From: an uncultured Lachnospiraceae bacterium
GTDB taxonomy: Bacteria > Bacillota > Clostridia > Lachnospirales > Lachnospiraceae
DNA length: 64,000 nt
Assembly: GCA_947626775.1 (NCBI GenBank)
Contig: CANQTL010000011.1
Location: 1-64,000 of the forward strand
Direction: 5' to 3'
This document shows, in pieces, positions 15,856 through 24,351 of this stretch; position 1 is the stretch's first letter, and each line of letters opens with the position of its first letter. Below the pieces are notes generated by a model. The model did no database searches. It worked only from the letters and a program-made list of their open reading frames with translations, and was not told the DNA's origin. Both the position numbers and the translations under genes were made by a program.

Positions 15856-17296
15856 CAAGCCTAAGGCGCTGGTTCCCGTGGACAATCTTCCCATGCTGTT
15901 CCATCTGTTTCGAAGATATCCCGACAGAAAATTTATCGTCATCGGCGATTACCGCTATGACGTGCTGGAACGCTATCTGCGGACTTTCGCGGAGGTGGAA
16001 TACACGCTGATAGATGCGGGAGGACACCAGGGGACATGCGCCGGACTGCGGCGGGCGTTTGAGCAGATTCCGCCGGGCGAGGCGTTCATGCTGATCTGGT
16101 GTGACCTGGTGCTTCCGCCGGAGTATGTATTCCCCGAAAAGACAGGAAATTACATCGGTATTTCCGGGAATTTCGTCTGCAGATGGAAGTACGAGAACCG
16201 CGTGTTCGCGGAGGAGGCGAGCGCGGAATACGGCGTGGCGGGACAGTTCATCTTTGCGGACAAGGCGGCGGTGGAGGCTGTGCCGGAGGACGGCGAGTTC
16301 GTCAGATGGCTGAAAGAACAGGAACAGAGCCTTGTCCTCGAGCCTAAACGCCTGTATGGGACGAAAGAGTACGGCGTGCCGGAGGCATATGACCGGCAGG
16401 AGAGAAAATGTCGTCCATTCAACCGTATCACGCAGGACGGGGCGTGTATTGTCAAGGAACCGCTCGACGAACAGGGCCGGCAGCTGGCGGCGCGGGAACG
16501 GCGCTGGTACGCTAAAGTCGGACAGTACCGTCTGCCCAATATCCCCAGGATCTATCAGACGGATCCGCTGCGGATGGAAAAGATAGACGGCTGCAATATT
16601 TATGAGTGCGCGTCTGCGCACGAAGAGAAGAGGCAGATACTGGAGAAGCTGATCGCCTGTCTCAGGACGGTTCATGCGCTGGAGGGCTGCCCGGCGGACG
16701 CGGCGAGTTATTATGAAGCCTATGTCGGCAAGACCTACAGACGGCTGGACAAGATACGGGATCTGGTTCCCTTCGCCCGGGACAGGACGGTGCGGATCAA
16801 CGGCGTGGATTGTCCTAATATCTTCTATCTGAGAGAAGAGGTGGAGAGGCGCACGGCAAGCTATATGCCGTCGGAATTCCGGCTGCTGCACGGCGACTGT
16901 ACCTTCAGCAATATGATGCTCAGACAGGACGGTACGCCGGTGCTCATCGATCCCAGAGGGTATTTCGGCACGACGGAATACTACGGCGATCCGGCCTATG
17001 ACTGGGTGAAACTGTATTACTCCATAGCAGGGAATTACGATCAGTTTAATCTGAAGAGATTTACGCTCCGCATCGAAAGCGGGGAAGTCTTCCTGGAGAC
17101 GGCCTCCAACCATTGGGAAGATATGGAGGACGAGTTCTTCGCCCTGCTTGCGGACGAGGTGAGCCGGGAGCAGATCCGTCTGCTGCACGCGCTCGTATGG
17201 CTCTCCCTGACAACCTATGCCTGGGAGGATTACGATTCGATATGCGGCGCGTTTTACAGAGGGCTGTATCTGTTGAGAGAGGTTATGGAACAGTGA
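15788..17296 (+). CDS. Sugar nucleotidyltransferase-kinase fusion
   Basis: A 502-residue two-domain enzyme. Residues 1-215 are a nucleotidyltransferase of the RmlA/HddC type (VVQAGGKGSRLGQLTYNKPK with the P-loop-like signature; later LIWCDLV for metal binding). Residues 225-502 are an aminoglycoside/choline-kinase-like kinase with the Brenner motif LLHGDCTFSNMML near residue 370 and VLIDPRG after it. Together they would phosphorylate a sugar and then activate it as an NDP-sugar. The neighbouring isomerase and HAD phosphatase complete the four steps known from heptose activation (GmhA, HddA, GmhB, HddC), but the substrate cannot be read from sequence. The ATG at 15788 follows GAGGAGAAG. Confidence 0.8.
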   Translation: MEIKYIVVQAGGKGSRLGQLTYNKPKALVPVDNLPMLFHLFRRYPDRKFIVIGDYRYDVLERYLRTFAEVEYTLIDAGGHQGTCAGLRRAFEQIPPGEAFMLIWCDLVLPPEYVFPEKTGNYIGISGNFVCRWKYENRVFAEEASAEYGVAGQFIFADKAAVEAVPEDGEFVRWLKEQEQSLVLEPKRLYGTKEYGVPEAYDRQERKCRPFNRITQDGACIVKEPLDEQGRQLAARERRWYAKVGQYRLPNIPRIYQTDPLRMEKIDGCNIYECASAHEEKRQILEKLIACLRTVHALEGCPADAASYYEAYVGKTYRRLDKIRDLVPFARDRTVRINGVDCPNIFYLREEVERRTASYMPSEFRLLHGDCTFSNMMLRQDGTPVLIDPRGYFGTTEYYGDPAYDWVKLYYSIAGNYDQFNLKRFTLRIESGEVFLETASNHWEDMEDEFFALLADEVSREQIRLLHALVWLSLTTYAWEDYDSICGAFYRGLYLLREVMEQ

Positions 17297-17883
17297 GAAA
17301 TTACTACAGACAGGTGCTCGAGGCGATCCGGGACTCTCTGGCGTCGATCGACGAGACGCAGTATGAGAGGCTGATCTGTGAGTGCGTCGGCACGTTGGGA
17401 AAAGGCGGGAAGATCATAGCCAGCGGACTGGGCAAAAACGTGCCTATCTGCGAGAAATTCGTAGGCACCATGAATTCCCTCGGCATGGACGCCAGATTCC
17501 TGCACACCAATTCCGCGGTTCACGGAGATCTGGGAATCGTGCGAAAAGAAGATCTGGTGCTGTTGCTGTCCAAGAGCGGCAATACCGAGGAATCCGTGAT
17601 GCTGGCCGGTTATCTGGAAGAGCGGGGGACAGATCTGTGGCTGTTGAGTTTCAATGAAGCCGGAAAACTGGCTAAGATGGAGGCAAACAGCCTGATCATG
17701 CGCCTGGAGGAAGAGGGGGACGAATGGAACATCGTGCCCAACAATTCTACCAGTATCTATCTGATTCTGCTGCAGGGAATCGCCATGGAGATCGCGAAGC
17801 GGATGCACATATCGCTGGATGATTTTAAGAAGAATCATCCGGGCGGCGGTATCGGTGCGAAACTGAGAGGAGAAACGGTGTGA
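17293..17883 (+). CDS. SIS-domain sugar-phosphate isomerase, KpsF/KdsD-like
   Basis: A 196-residue single SIS domain. HGDLGIVRKEDLVLLLSKSG and the C-terminal NHPGGGIGAKL are typical of arabinose-5-phosphate isomerases (KdsD/KpsF/GutQ), which interconvert ribulose-5-P and arabinose-5-P. The paired CBS domains of many KpsF proteins are absent. It starts at a GTG that overlaps the previous stop (GTGA), so the two are coupled. GmhA-type sedoheptulose-7-P isomerases share the fold and remain an alternative given the GT9 enzymes nearby. Cytoplasmic. Confidence 0.8.
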   Translation: MRNYYRQVLEAIRDSLASIDETQYERLICECVGTLGKGGKIIASGLGKNVPICEKFVGTMNSLGMDARFLHTNSAVHGDLGIVRKEDLVLLLSKSGNTEESVMLAGYLEERGTDLWLLSFNEAGKLAKMEANSLIMRLEEEGDEWNIVPNNSTSIYLILLQGIAMEIAKRMHISLDDFKKNHPGGGIGAKLRGETV

Positions 17884-18257
17884 GCGTGAAAATGACGCTG
17901 TCGGCCCTGCCGAAAACCTGGATCCTGGATCTGGATGGAACGCTGGTAGCGCACAATGGCTATAAACTCTACGGACGGGACGTCTGGCTGGACGGAGCCA
18001 GAGAATTCCTTCTGTCGATTCCTGAGAGCGATATGATCGTATTCCTGACTTCCAGGGATGTAAGCTGCGCAGCACAGACGGAAGGGTTCCTGCGGGAGAG
18101 CGGGATACGCTGGGATCATATCCTGTACGGCGCGCCCTACGGCGAGAGAATTCTGATCAACGACGACAAGCCGTCGGGGTTATGCATGGCACACGCCGTC
18201 GGCAGACAGAGAGACAGCATATGGAATGTGAGGTATGAGACAGATGCAGACCTGTGA
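17880..18257 (+). CDS. HAD-family phosphatase
   Basis: A 125-residue HAD-superfamily hydrolase with motif I LDLDGTLV (nucleophile Asp), motif II FLTSRD and the ending motif IINDDKPSG. No cap domain is present, as in KdsC- or GmhB-like sugar phosphatases. It starts at a GTG four bases before the previous stop, with AGAGGAG upstream, so it is fourth in a coupled series after the transferase-kinase and the isomerase. A sugar-phosphate phosphatase step is the likely role. Confidence 0.75.
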   Translation: MSVKMTLSALPKTWILDLDGTLVAHNGYKLYGRDVWLDGAREFLLSIPESDMIVFLTSRDVSCAAQTEGFLRESGIRWDHILYGAPYGERILINDDKPSGLCMAHAVGRQRDSIWNVRYETDADL

Positions 18258-18870
18258 TACGGATACGAAAACAAATCAGTCAAAACCGGATAAGGAGACC
18301 ATAAGGCATCTGCGAAGGGTGAAGAGGCAGCTGTACAGGAATCTGGTCCTCTCCTATATGGGATGGTGGCACTGGGTTATGATCAATCGTATCAAAGGCG
18401 TCGGCGCAAACACGGCGGTGGTGCTCCTGCCGTCCCTCGACAGAGAGACCAATTATCTGGCGTTACTCTATCTGGACGACATGCTGCGGTCCCGCAAGTA
18501 CGCGAACGCGGTGATTCTGACGCATGATCCGGCGGTGCTCAGGGCCGCGCCGCTCTTCTCGGACAAAATTCTGAAGACAGTCCCCTTCAGCCGGAAGAAG
18601 GCAGAACATCTGATGCAGTATTACTGCCTGTATGAATTTAATAAGCGGTTTATCGTGGCGTCCCTGGATGAACCCAACGGCAGGAACGGCTCCGCCCTGA
18701 TCGGCAAGCGGGGGACGACGAAAGAGGAGATCTTCGTCATCGGCGTGTACCGGGTGTATCCCTTCACCAGGCCGGACGCGCCGGTCTATGAGGGAGACGA
18801 CGGGATTGTCCGGGAATTTCTGTCGGTATACGACGTGTTGAAGGATAACGGGGATGCGGCGTCTGCTTAG
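18235..18870 (+). CDS. Glycan-locus protein of unknown function
   Basis: A 211-residue soluble protein not recognised. The N-terminal 40 residues are basic. Then comes GANTAVVLLPSLDRETNYLALLYLDDML followed by NAVILTHDPAVLRAA, which reads like alternating strand-helix (Rossmann-like) structure. The overlap of 23 bases with the HAD gene and of 17 with the next glycosyltransferase places it firmly within the operon. It may be a modifying or partner protein for the sugar pathway; there is no motif that fixes a reaction. Confidence 0.7.
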   Translation: MRQMQTCDTDTKTNQSKPDKETIRHLRRVKRQLYRNLVLSYMGWWHWVMINRIKGVGANTAVVLLPSLDRETNYLALLYLDDMLRSRKYANAVILTHDPAVLRAAPLFSDKILKTVPFSRKKAEHLMQYYCLYEFNKRFIVASLDEPNGRNGSALIGKRGTTKEEIFVIGVYRVYPFTRPDAPVYEGDDGIVREFLSVYDVLKDNGDAASA

Positions 18871-19900
18871 AAGATTCGTCGGATTCTTCAGAAGATGCGC
18901 CGGGAGATTCACACCGCCGCCCCTGCGGATCCTGTTGGAATTCTGTGTCCGCATAAGGTACGGATATCGGCAGTACGCGCGCCTGCTCAGACAGTACGGC
19001 GTCAGGATCGTATATCTGCAATATTACCGGGGAACCGGGGACGTGTATCTGGCCGCCGCCTATCTGAAATATCTGGACGAAACCTCAGACCGGTCGGATA
19101 GGGAACAGGAGCGCAGCGTGTTTGCAGTGAACGGCCAGAGTGCATATCATGTCGCCAAACTGTTTCGGACAGAGGGAACGGAGATTGCCGTGCTGCGAGA
19201 GATACAGGCGCGGGCAGTTCTCTGGCTGTACCGCTTTCTGGGAGGCGAAAACTTACGCGTCCGCATCCTTCACTATATGGACAGCCTTCCGATGTATCAG
19301 TGCTTCCTGATCTTCCTGGCAGGCCTGAACGGCATCGGTTTCATGGATCTGTACCGCGCCGCGGTTTTCGGGGACGAGAAGATCACGCTTCCGCCTCCGG
19401 CATGGGATACTGACAGCCGGTGGACGGAAGAGATTTTCCGCAGATACCGCCTGAAAAAAGGCAGGACAATTCTGCTCGCACCGACGGCGAGATCCATAGC
19501 GGAAGGGCCGGACGAGGGCTTCTGGGAGCTGCTGGCGCAGAGATTGTCTGCAATGGGCTATTGTGTCTGCACGAATCTCTCGCACCCTAAGGAGACGGCG
19601 GTAAAGGACACTGTGGGAATCATTATACCGTACAGAGAAATGGACATGTTCCTGCAGGCGGCGGGAACCTTGATAGGTTACCGCAGCGGGCTGTGCGACC
19701 TCGCTGCAGCCGTGCCGTGCAGGAAGATCATTCTGTATCCCAAAGATACCTGGCCTCTGTACGGCGGATTGGGTATCGGCACGACGAGGGACATCTTCTC
19801 ACTGAATAAGATGGGACTGTGTAACGACGCCATAGAGCTGGAATATGACAGAAGCGGTCGGGACGGTATGCTCGACGCGGTTGTGGGAATGGTGGAGTGA
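18854..19900 (+). CDS. GT9-like glycosyltransferase paralogue
   Basis: A 348-residue GT-B protein of the paralogue set in this locus. It begins with a basic amphipathic stretch (MRRLLRRFVGFFRRCAGRF), then YYRGTGDVYLAAAYLKYL in the N-domain and GYRSGLCDLAAAVPCRKIILYP in the C-domain, ending FSLNKMGLCNDAIELEYD. The paralogues at 19897, 24352 and 25439 carry the same two motifs and a similar tail. It probably transfers a sugar to a membrane-bound glycan acceptor, with the basic N-terminus touching the membrane. Start set by GGGGATG context; overlaps its neighbours at both ends. Confidence 0.7.
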   Translation: MRRLLRRFVGFFRRCAGRFTPPPLRILLEFCVRIRYGYRQYARLLRQYGVRIVYLQYYRGTGDVYLAAAYLKYLDETSDRSDREQERSVFAVNGQSAYHVAKLFRTEGTEIAVLREIQARAVLWLYRFLGGENLRVRILHYMDSLPMYQCFLIFLAGLNGIGFMDLYRAAVFGDEKITLPPPAWDTDSRWTEEIFRRYRLKKGRTILLAPTARSIAEGPDEGFWELLAQRLSAMGYCVCTNLSHPKETAVKDTVGIIIPYREMDMFLQAAGTLIGYRSGLCDLAAAVPCRKIILYPKDTWPLYGGLGIGTTRDIFSLNKMGLCNDAIELEYDRSGRDGMLDAVVGMVE

Positions 19901-20919
19901 TGAGAAAACTGGTCAGACTCCTGCCAGGAGGATTTCGGGATATCAGCCGGATATTCTGGAGGAACGTGCGGGAAGGGTATCGGGTGTATGAAAGTTATGT
20001 GCTTGCCTATGGGCGGGACGTCAAGATTGTATTCTGCGCCGCAAAAGGAACGGGCGATTACTATATTACGGGAAGATACCTCCGCAGATGGCTTGAAAAA
20101 GAAAACATAAAAAACTGGATCTTTTTGACCTTCGGGAGAGCGGAGACAAACGTCACCGGGCTTTTCCCGATTTACAGAGGACATACCATAGAAGAACCAG
20201 GCGTAATCTGTGATAATTTGAGGGCGTTTGCCTGCTTCGCCGGTTTGGGAAGAAAGAGCGTCGTCAATCTCCATCATCAGGTGCCGCAGCCTTTCAACTG
20301 GATGTGGAACATTACCAACAGTCATATCATGGGATATCGCGGGCTGCATATGGTTGACTTCTATCTGTACAGCGGGTTCGGCCTTTCGTCCGATACGACC
20401 GCTGACAGCCCGGTCTTTGAGAAGGACCGGGATAAAATCAAACGGATTTTTACAGAGCACGGCCTGCAGGAGGGGAAAACGGTTATGCTGTCCCCGTATT
20501 CTACAGGACTTGAGCAGTTTCAGATCCCAGATTCTTTTTGGGAAAAAATCGCGCGGATATGCGCCGCTATGGGGTGGTCGGTATGTACCAACTGCGCAGG
20601 GGAGGAGACGCCGGTCGCGGGGACGCTTCCGCTCTGTGTCGGTTACGCGGAGATTGTGCCGTTTCTGGACCGGGCGGGAATGTTTATCGGGATTCGGAAC
20701 GGATTGTGCGATATTGTCGCGACTTCCCGGTGCAGAAAAATCATCCTGCATACTTATCGGGCAAAATGGTGGCCGGACGGAAAGTCCATAGCCTATACCG
20801 GCCTTAATCATATGGGGTTGTGCGACGACGCCATAGAGCTGGAGACGGGAGCCGACAATGACTGGGAGACGCTGTACAGACAAACCAGCGCGGCCATACA
20901 TGAAAATCCGCGTGACTGA
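19897..20919 (+). CDS. GT9-like glycosyltransferase paralogue
   Basis: A 340-residue member of the same family, closest in layout to the preceding gene: VFCAAKGTGDYYITGRYLRRW in the first domain, GIRNGLCDIVATSRCRKIILH in the second, and a tail with LNHMGLCDDAIELE. The start is GTG at 19897 or the adjacent ATG at 19900; both sit on GGTGGAG. It is the last gene of the GC-rich glycosyltransferase operon and is followed by a 300-base gap. Sugar donor and acceptor unknown. Confidence 0.7.
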   Translation: MMRKLVRLLPGGFRDISRIFWRNVREGYRVYESYVLAYGRDVKIVFCAAKGTGDYYITGRYLRRWLEKENIKNWIFLTFGRAETNVTGLFPIYRGHTIEEPGVICDNLRAFACFAGLGRKSVVNLHHQVPQPFNWMWNITNSHIMGYRGLHMVDFYLYSGFGLSSDTTADSPVFEKDRDKIKRIFTEHGLQEGKTVMLSPYSTGLEQFQIPDSFWEKIARICAAMGWSVCTNCAGEETPVAGTLPLCVGYAEIVPFLDRAGMFIGIRNGLCDIVATSRCRKIILHTYRAKWWPDGKSIAYTGLNHMGLCDDAIELETGADNDWETLYRQTSAAIHENPRD

Positions 20920-21263
20920 CAGCGGCACAGGAATGACGCTATCATGCCGCAAGGCTTCATGATAGACTGACGCATTTGAGTCAGGAAGAAAGTAGAGGCA
21001 CCTTGAAAATTTCATACTTTATATCAGGAATAAAATGATTTTTGTGTCATAAAACGCTTGCGCTTCCCGTATGTATCTGTTATAGTGTAATCATCGGCAG
21101 TGATCTTGCTGTCGGAAATCTTTTGGCACATGGATAGTTCTCGTTTTCAGAGCAGATATCCCAACGAAAGAAGCAGACAACAGTATAACAGAGCGTGGGA
21201 CGGGTTTTGAAGTTTTTGGTAAACTGAATGTATCTCCTTTCCCATGCGGAAAGAGAGGGCAGA
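20920..21263 (+). promoter_or_regulatory. Intergenic stretch with hairpins and promoter before the Rpn gene
   Basis: No gene seen. Two hairpins stand at the left: CTATCATG/CATGATAG (20939-20946 with 20958-20965) and CTGAC/GTCAG (20967-20971 with 20980-20984), without T runs. A 22-bp inverted repeat arm is at 21008-21029. A promoter TTGCGC (21058-21063) and TATAGT (21081-21086), spacer 17, precedes a leader of about 170 bases. Confidence 0.55.
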
Positions 21264-22289
21264 TTGACACAAAAGAAACGAAAAACCATTGTAAAATCTT
21301 CTGGCGCGTCATATAATAAAGACGGACAGGGAAGCAGGGAAAGCGAGGCCTTAAAAACATTCAGGGAACTGACTCTCGCCGACCGCTTCATCTTCTATAA
21401 GGTGATGCAGGATGCTGCGCTGTGTAAGCGGCTCCTGGAGATGATTCTCGGTCTGGAGATTGAGCGCATCGAATATCTGGAAGGCGAGAAGACCATCGAA
21501 GTTCGGAATGACGCCAAAGGCATCCGTCTGGATATCTACGTGAAGGACGAAGAAGCCACCATTTATAACGTGGAGATGCAGGCGGCGCATGCGGCGAATC
21601 TGCCGCAGCGGAGCCGGTACTACCAGAACCTGATCGATGTGGATCTGCTGGGGCGGGGCGTAGACTACCGCCTGCTCAACCGAAGTTTTGTGATCTTCAT
21701 CTGTATGGAGGATATCTTCCATAAAGGCAGACACATATATACCTTTGAAAACAGATGTCGAGAGGATAAGGAATTACACCTCGGCGACGGAGCGGTAAAG
21801 ATTTTCTTAAATCCCTGTTCGGATATGGATGACGTTTCGCCAGAATTGAAGCGTTTTCTGAAGTATCTGGCGGAAGGGACGGCGACAGACGAGTATACGA
21901 GAAAGTTGGTGGAAGCAGTGGAGACAGCGAAAAGAGATCCGAGATTGATGGTGGAATACATGTCGTACTATGCGGATCAGGCGGACCACAGGGCGGAACT
22001 GAAAGAAAGCCGTGCAGAAGGCCGAAAAGAAGGACGTGCAGAAGGTCTGGAAGAGGGTATAGAAAAAGGACTTTCAGCACTGGTAGAAACTTTGAAATCT
22101 ATGCTCCCCGATTTCGAGACGGTATATAACGCAGTTGTCAAGAATGAGGTGTATATGCACTGTACCCGAGATGAGGTCATGAAGTATTACGAGAGTGTGG
22201 AGTAGGAATATTCAATTGATATGATACGGTAAATGGAATAAATTAATAATACAGAGATTTTCAGAACTCCTGATATAAAGTGTGAAATT
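21008..22289. mobile_element. Rpn gene bounded by 22-bp inverted repeats
   Basis: The arms at 21008-21029 and 22268-22289 are inverted copies that differ at one base of 22. They enclose the Rpn gene with its promoter. No target-site duplication is visible just outside the arms, and the right arm also serves as one side of a terminator hairpin, so mobility is possible but unproven. Confidence 0.4.
21264..22205 (+). CDS. Rpn-family recombination-promoting nuclease
   Basis: A PD-(D/E)XK nuclease of the Rpn/PDDEXK_2 (transposase-like YhgA) family, 313 residues. The core is TLADRFIFYKVMQDAALCKRLLEMILG, then VRNDAKGIRLDIYVKDEEATIYNVEMQAA, which holds the catalytic D and ExQ residues. The tail has repeated RAEGRKEGRAEGLEEG, a typical Rpn linker. 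These proteins cut DNA and promote recA-independent recombination. A TTG start at 21264 follows AGAGAGGG; an ATG at 21228 would add 12 residues but has a poor ribosome site. Base composition differs from the glycan genes, and flanking inverted repeats suggest an insertion. Confidence 0.8.
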   Translation: MTQKKRKTIVKSSGASYNKDGQGSRESEALKTFRELTLADRFIFYKVMQDAALCKRLLEMILGLEIERIEYLEGEKTIEVRNDAKGIRLDIYVKDEEATIYNVEMQAAHAANLPQRSRYYQNLIDVDLLGRGVDYRLLNRSFVIFICMEDIFHKGRHIYTFENRCREDKELHLGDGAVKIFLNPCSDMDDVSPELKRFLKYLAEGTATDEYTRKLVEAVETAKRDPRLMVEYMSYYADQADHRAELKESRAEGRKEGRAEGLEEGIEKGLSALVETLKSMLPDFETVYNAVVKNEVYMHCTRDEVMKYYESVE

Positions 22290-22310
22290 GGCTTTATGTC
22301 GGGAGTTTTT
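22266..22310 (+). terminator. Terminator after the Rpn gene
   Basis: ACTCC and a GATATAAAG-type stem pair with CTTTATGTC and GGGAGT, followed by TTTTT. It contains the right-hand copy of the 22-bp inverted repeat. Confidence 0.75.
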
Positions 22311-22383
22311 GTGTGCTGAAAACAGGATTTATATCAAATATTTGTTGATTATAGATGCGCAGTGCTATGCTGCGCGGCGTACC

Positions 22384-22462
22384 TTGACAACTGCATACTT
22401 TACATTGGGAAAATGTTGTAATAAACGCATCGAACGGCTATAATGAGACTATGGCGATATAA
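22384..22462 (+). promoter_or_regulatory. Promoter region of the AAA-nuclease gene
   Basis: TTGTAA and TATAAT separated by 17 bases form a promoter at about 22414-22442. Just upstream, a stretch from about 22381 resembles the sequence at about 20999 before the Rpn gene (shared core CATACTTTA preceded by CCTTGA), so both genes carry a related upstream element. A GCGCAG/CTGCGC hairpin is at 22357-22375. Confidence 0.5.
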
Positions 22463-22492
22463 AAATCCAAGGCTCAGGCGGGAGGGGTGCGC

Positions 22493-24217
22493 ATGGCGGG
22501 GATACCGGCTCTGGGATACCAGAACTATGAAGAAGTCATCACAAAGAACATATTTTACATCGACAAGACGAATTTCATAAGCGAATGGTGGGACGCCATG
22601 GACAAAGTTACGCTCATTACCCGCCCACGCAGATTTGGAAAGACGCTCAATATGAGTACGATTGAATGTTTCTTTTCCAATAAATATGCAGGGAGAAGCG
22701 ACCTGTTTGAAGACAAGGCTGTATGGGAGGCGAAAGACGCCGACGGAGCATATAAGTACCGCCATCTGCAGGGAACATTTCCTGTGATATTCCTGAGCTT
22801 TGCTTCGGTCAAAACCGGAGAAATGGAAGGGATAAAGACTGCCGTTAAGCAGATTGTTGCAGAGCTGTACCGCAAGCACAGGGACATGATGTCCGATGCG
22901 GTATTTGACGACAGCGACAGGGAATACTATAGCAATATAACGGATACGATGTCAGATGAAACCGTGCTAAGAGCAGTCAACCGTCTCAGCGAATATATGG
23001 AAAAACGCTATGGAAAAAAGGCGATTATTCTGCTTGATGAGTACGACACGCCTATGCAGGAGGCATGGCTGTCAGACTGTTGGGATGAAGCTGTCAGCTT
23101 TTTCAGGCGGTTCTTTGACGCCACCTTCAAGACAAACGATCATGTCAACAGGGGCATTATAACGGGGATTACGAGGATTTCCAAGGAAAGCATATTTTCG
23201 GGGATGAACAATCTAAAAGTAGTGACTTCTACTTCCGACAAATACGCTGACTGTTTTGGATTTTCAGAGGATGAAGTCTTTGCCGCGCTTGATGACAAAG
23301 GGCTTGGGAGTGAAAAACAAGAAGTGAAAAGATGGTATGACGGGTTTACGTTTGGCAGCCACAGTGATATTTACAATCCCTGGTCAATCCTGTCATTCAT
23401 TGAAAACGGAGCAAAATATGAGCCTTACTGGGCAAACACGAGCAGCAATGGCCTTGTAAATTCCCTCATACAGAAGGGAAACACAGAGATCAAGCAGACG
23501 ATGGAAAGCCTTCTTACAGGCGGAAGTTTTGATGCACAGATAGATGAACAGATCGTTTTCAGCCAGTTGGAAGATAATGTCGGCGCGGTATGGAGCCTGT
23601 TGCTGGCCACGGGCTATCTCAGAATAGAGAAACTGAACTATGAAGGAAAGTTCCACAAACCGGTATATACCCTGCGACTCACAAACATGGAAGTCGAAAA
23701 TATGTTTTCTGACATGGTGAAAGGATGGTTTGACAGCGACAGTGCAAAGACGCCGTACAACGGTTTCATAAAGGCAATGCTCGCCGATGATATAAAAGCA
23801 ATGAATCATTACATGAATCGCGTGGCGCTTGCAACGTTCAGCAGTTTTGACAGTGGAACCAGACCGTCCGAATACACGGAGCCAGAACGCTTTTATCATG
23901 GATTTGTATTAGGACTGATCGTAGATCTCGCAGATCGCTATACCGTCACATCAAATCGTGAGAGCGGGTTCGGCCGCTACGATGTCATGCTGGAGCCTCT
24001 TGGCAGGAATGATGACGCCATCATTATAGAATTCAAGGTGTACGATCCAGACGAGGAGCAGACGCTCGACGATACCGTGCAGACCGCCCTCGCGCAGATT
24101 GAGGAAAAACACTACTCGGCAGCTCTTGAGGCTAAGGGGATATCGCCCGGGCGGATCCGGCGTTATGGATTCGCGTTTCGCGGGAAGGAATGTCGGATAG
24201 GAAAGCAGGATAACTGA
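22493..24217 (+). CDS. AAA-ATPase with C-terminal PD-(D/E)XK nuclease domain
   Basis: A 574-residue protein of the AAA-ATPase-like (PF09820) plus DUF1703 nuclease family. The N-terminus GIPALGYQNYEEVITKNIFYIDKT and RPRRFGKTLNMSTIE (the family's version of Walker A) are diagnostic, as is ILLDEYDTPMQEAW for Walker B. The C-terminal domain has GRYDVMLEP and AIIIEFKV, the D and ExK of the nuclease site. Such genes occur in many copies in gut Bacteroidetes and Clostridia and are thought to be selfish or defence-linked; the true role is unknown. The ATG at 22493 has GGAGG seven bases upstream. Confidence 0.85.
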   Translation: MAGIPALGYQNYEEVITKNIFYIDKTNFISEWWDAMDKVTLITRPRRFGKTLNMSTIECFFSNKYAGRSDLFEDKAVWEAKDADGAYKYRHLQGTFPVIFLSFASVKTGEMEGIKTAVKQIVAELYRKHRDMMSDAVFDDSDREYYSNITDTMSDETVLRAVNRLSEYMEKRYGKKAIILLDEYDTPMQEAWLSDCWDEAVSFFRRFFDATFKTNDHVNRGIITGITRISKESIFSGMNNLKVVTSTSDKYADCFGFSEDEVFAALDDKGLGSEKQEVKRWYDGFTFGSHSDIYNPWSILSFIENGAKYEPYWANTSSNGLVNSLIQKGNTEIKQTMESLLTGGSFDAQIDEQIVFSQLEDNVGAVWSLLLATGYLRIEKLNYEGKFHKPVYTLRLTNMEVENMFSDMVKGWFDSDSAKTPYNGFIKAMLADDIKAMNHYMNRVALATFSSFDSGTRPSEYTEPERFYHGFVLGLIVDLADRYTVTSNRESGFGRYDVMLEPLGRNDDAIIIEFKVYDPDEEQTLDDTVQTALAQIEEKHYSAALEAKGISPGRIRRYGFAFRGKECRIGKQDN

Positions 24218-24251
24218 AAAACAAAGATAAAACAGAATATTAGAACAGGGA

Positions 24252-24314
24252 AACTCCCGATGCAGAGTATGCGGCTGTCTGACGACGCAGGATATTTTGC
24301 ACCGGGAGTTTTTT
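24252..24314 (+). terminator. Terminator after the AAA-nuclease gene
   Basis: AACTCCCG at 24252-24259 pairs with CGGGAGTT at 24303-24310, followed by further T residues. The loop is long. Confidence 0.65.
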
Positions 24315-24351
24315 GATGCTGTTTCAGCATATGGCTCCGTGGAGGTTATAG

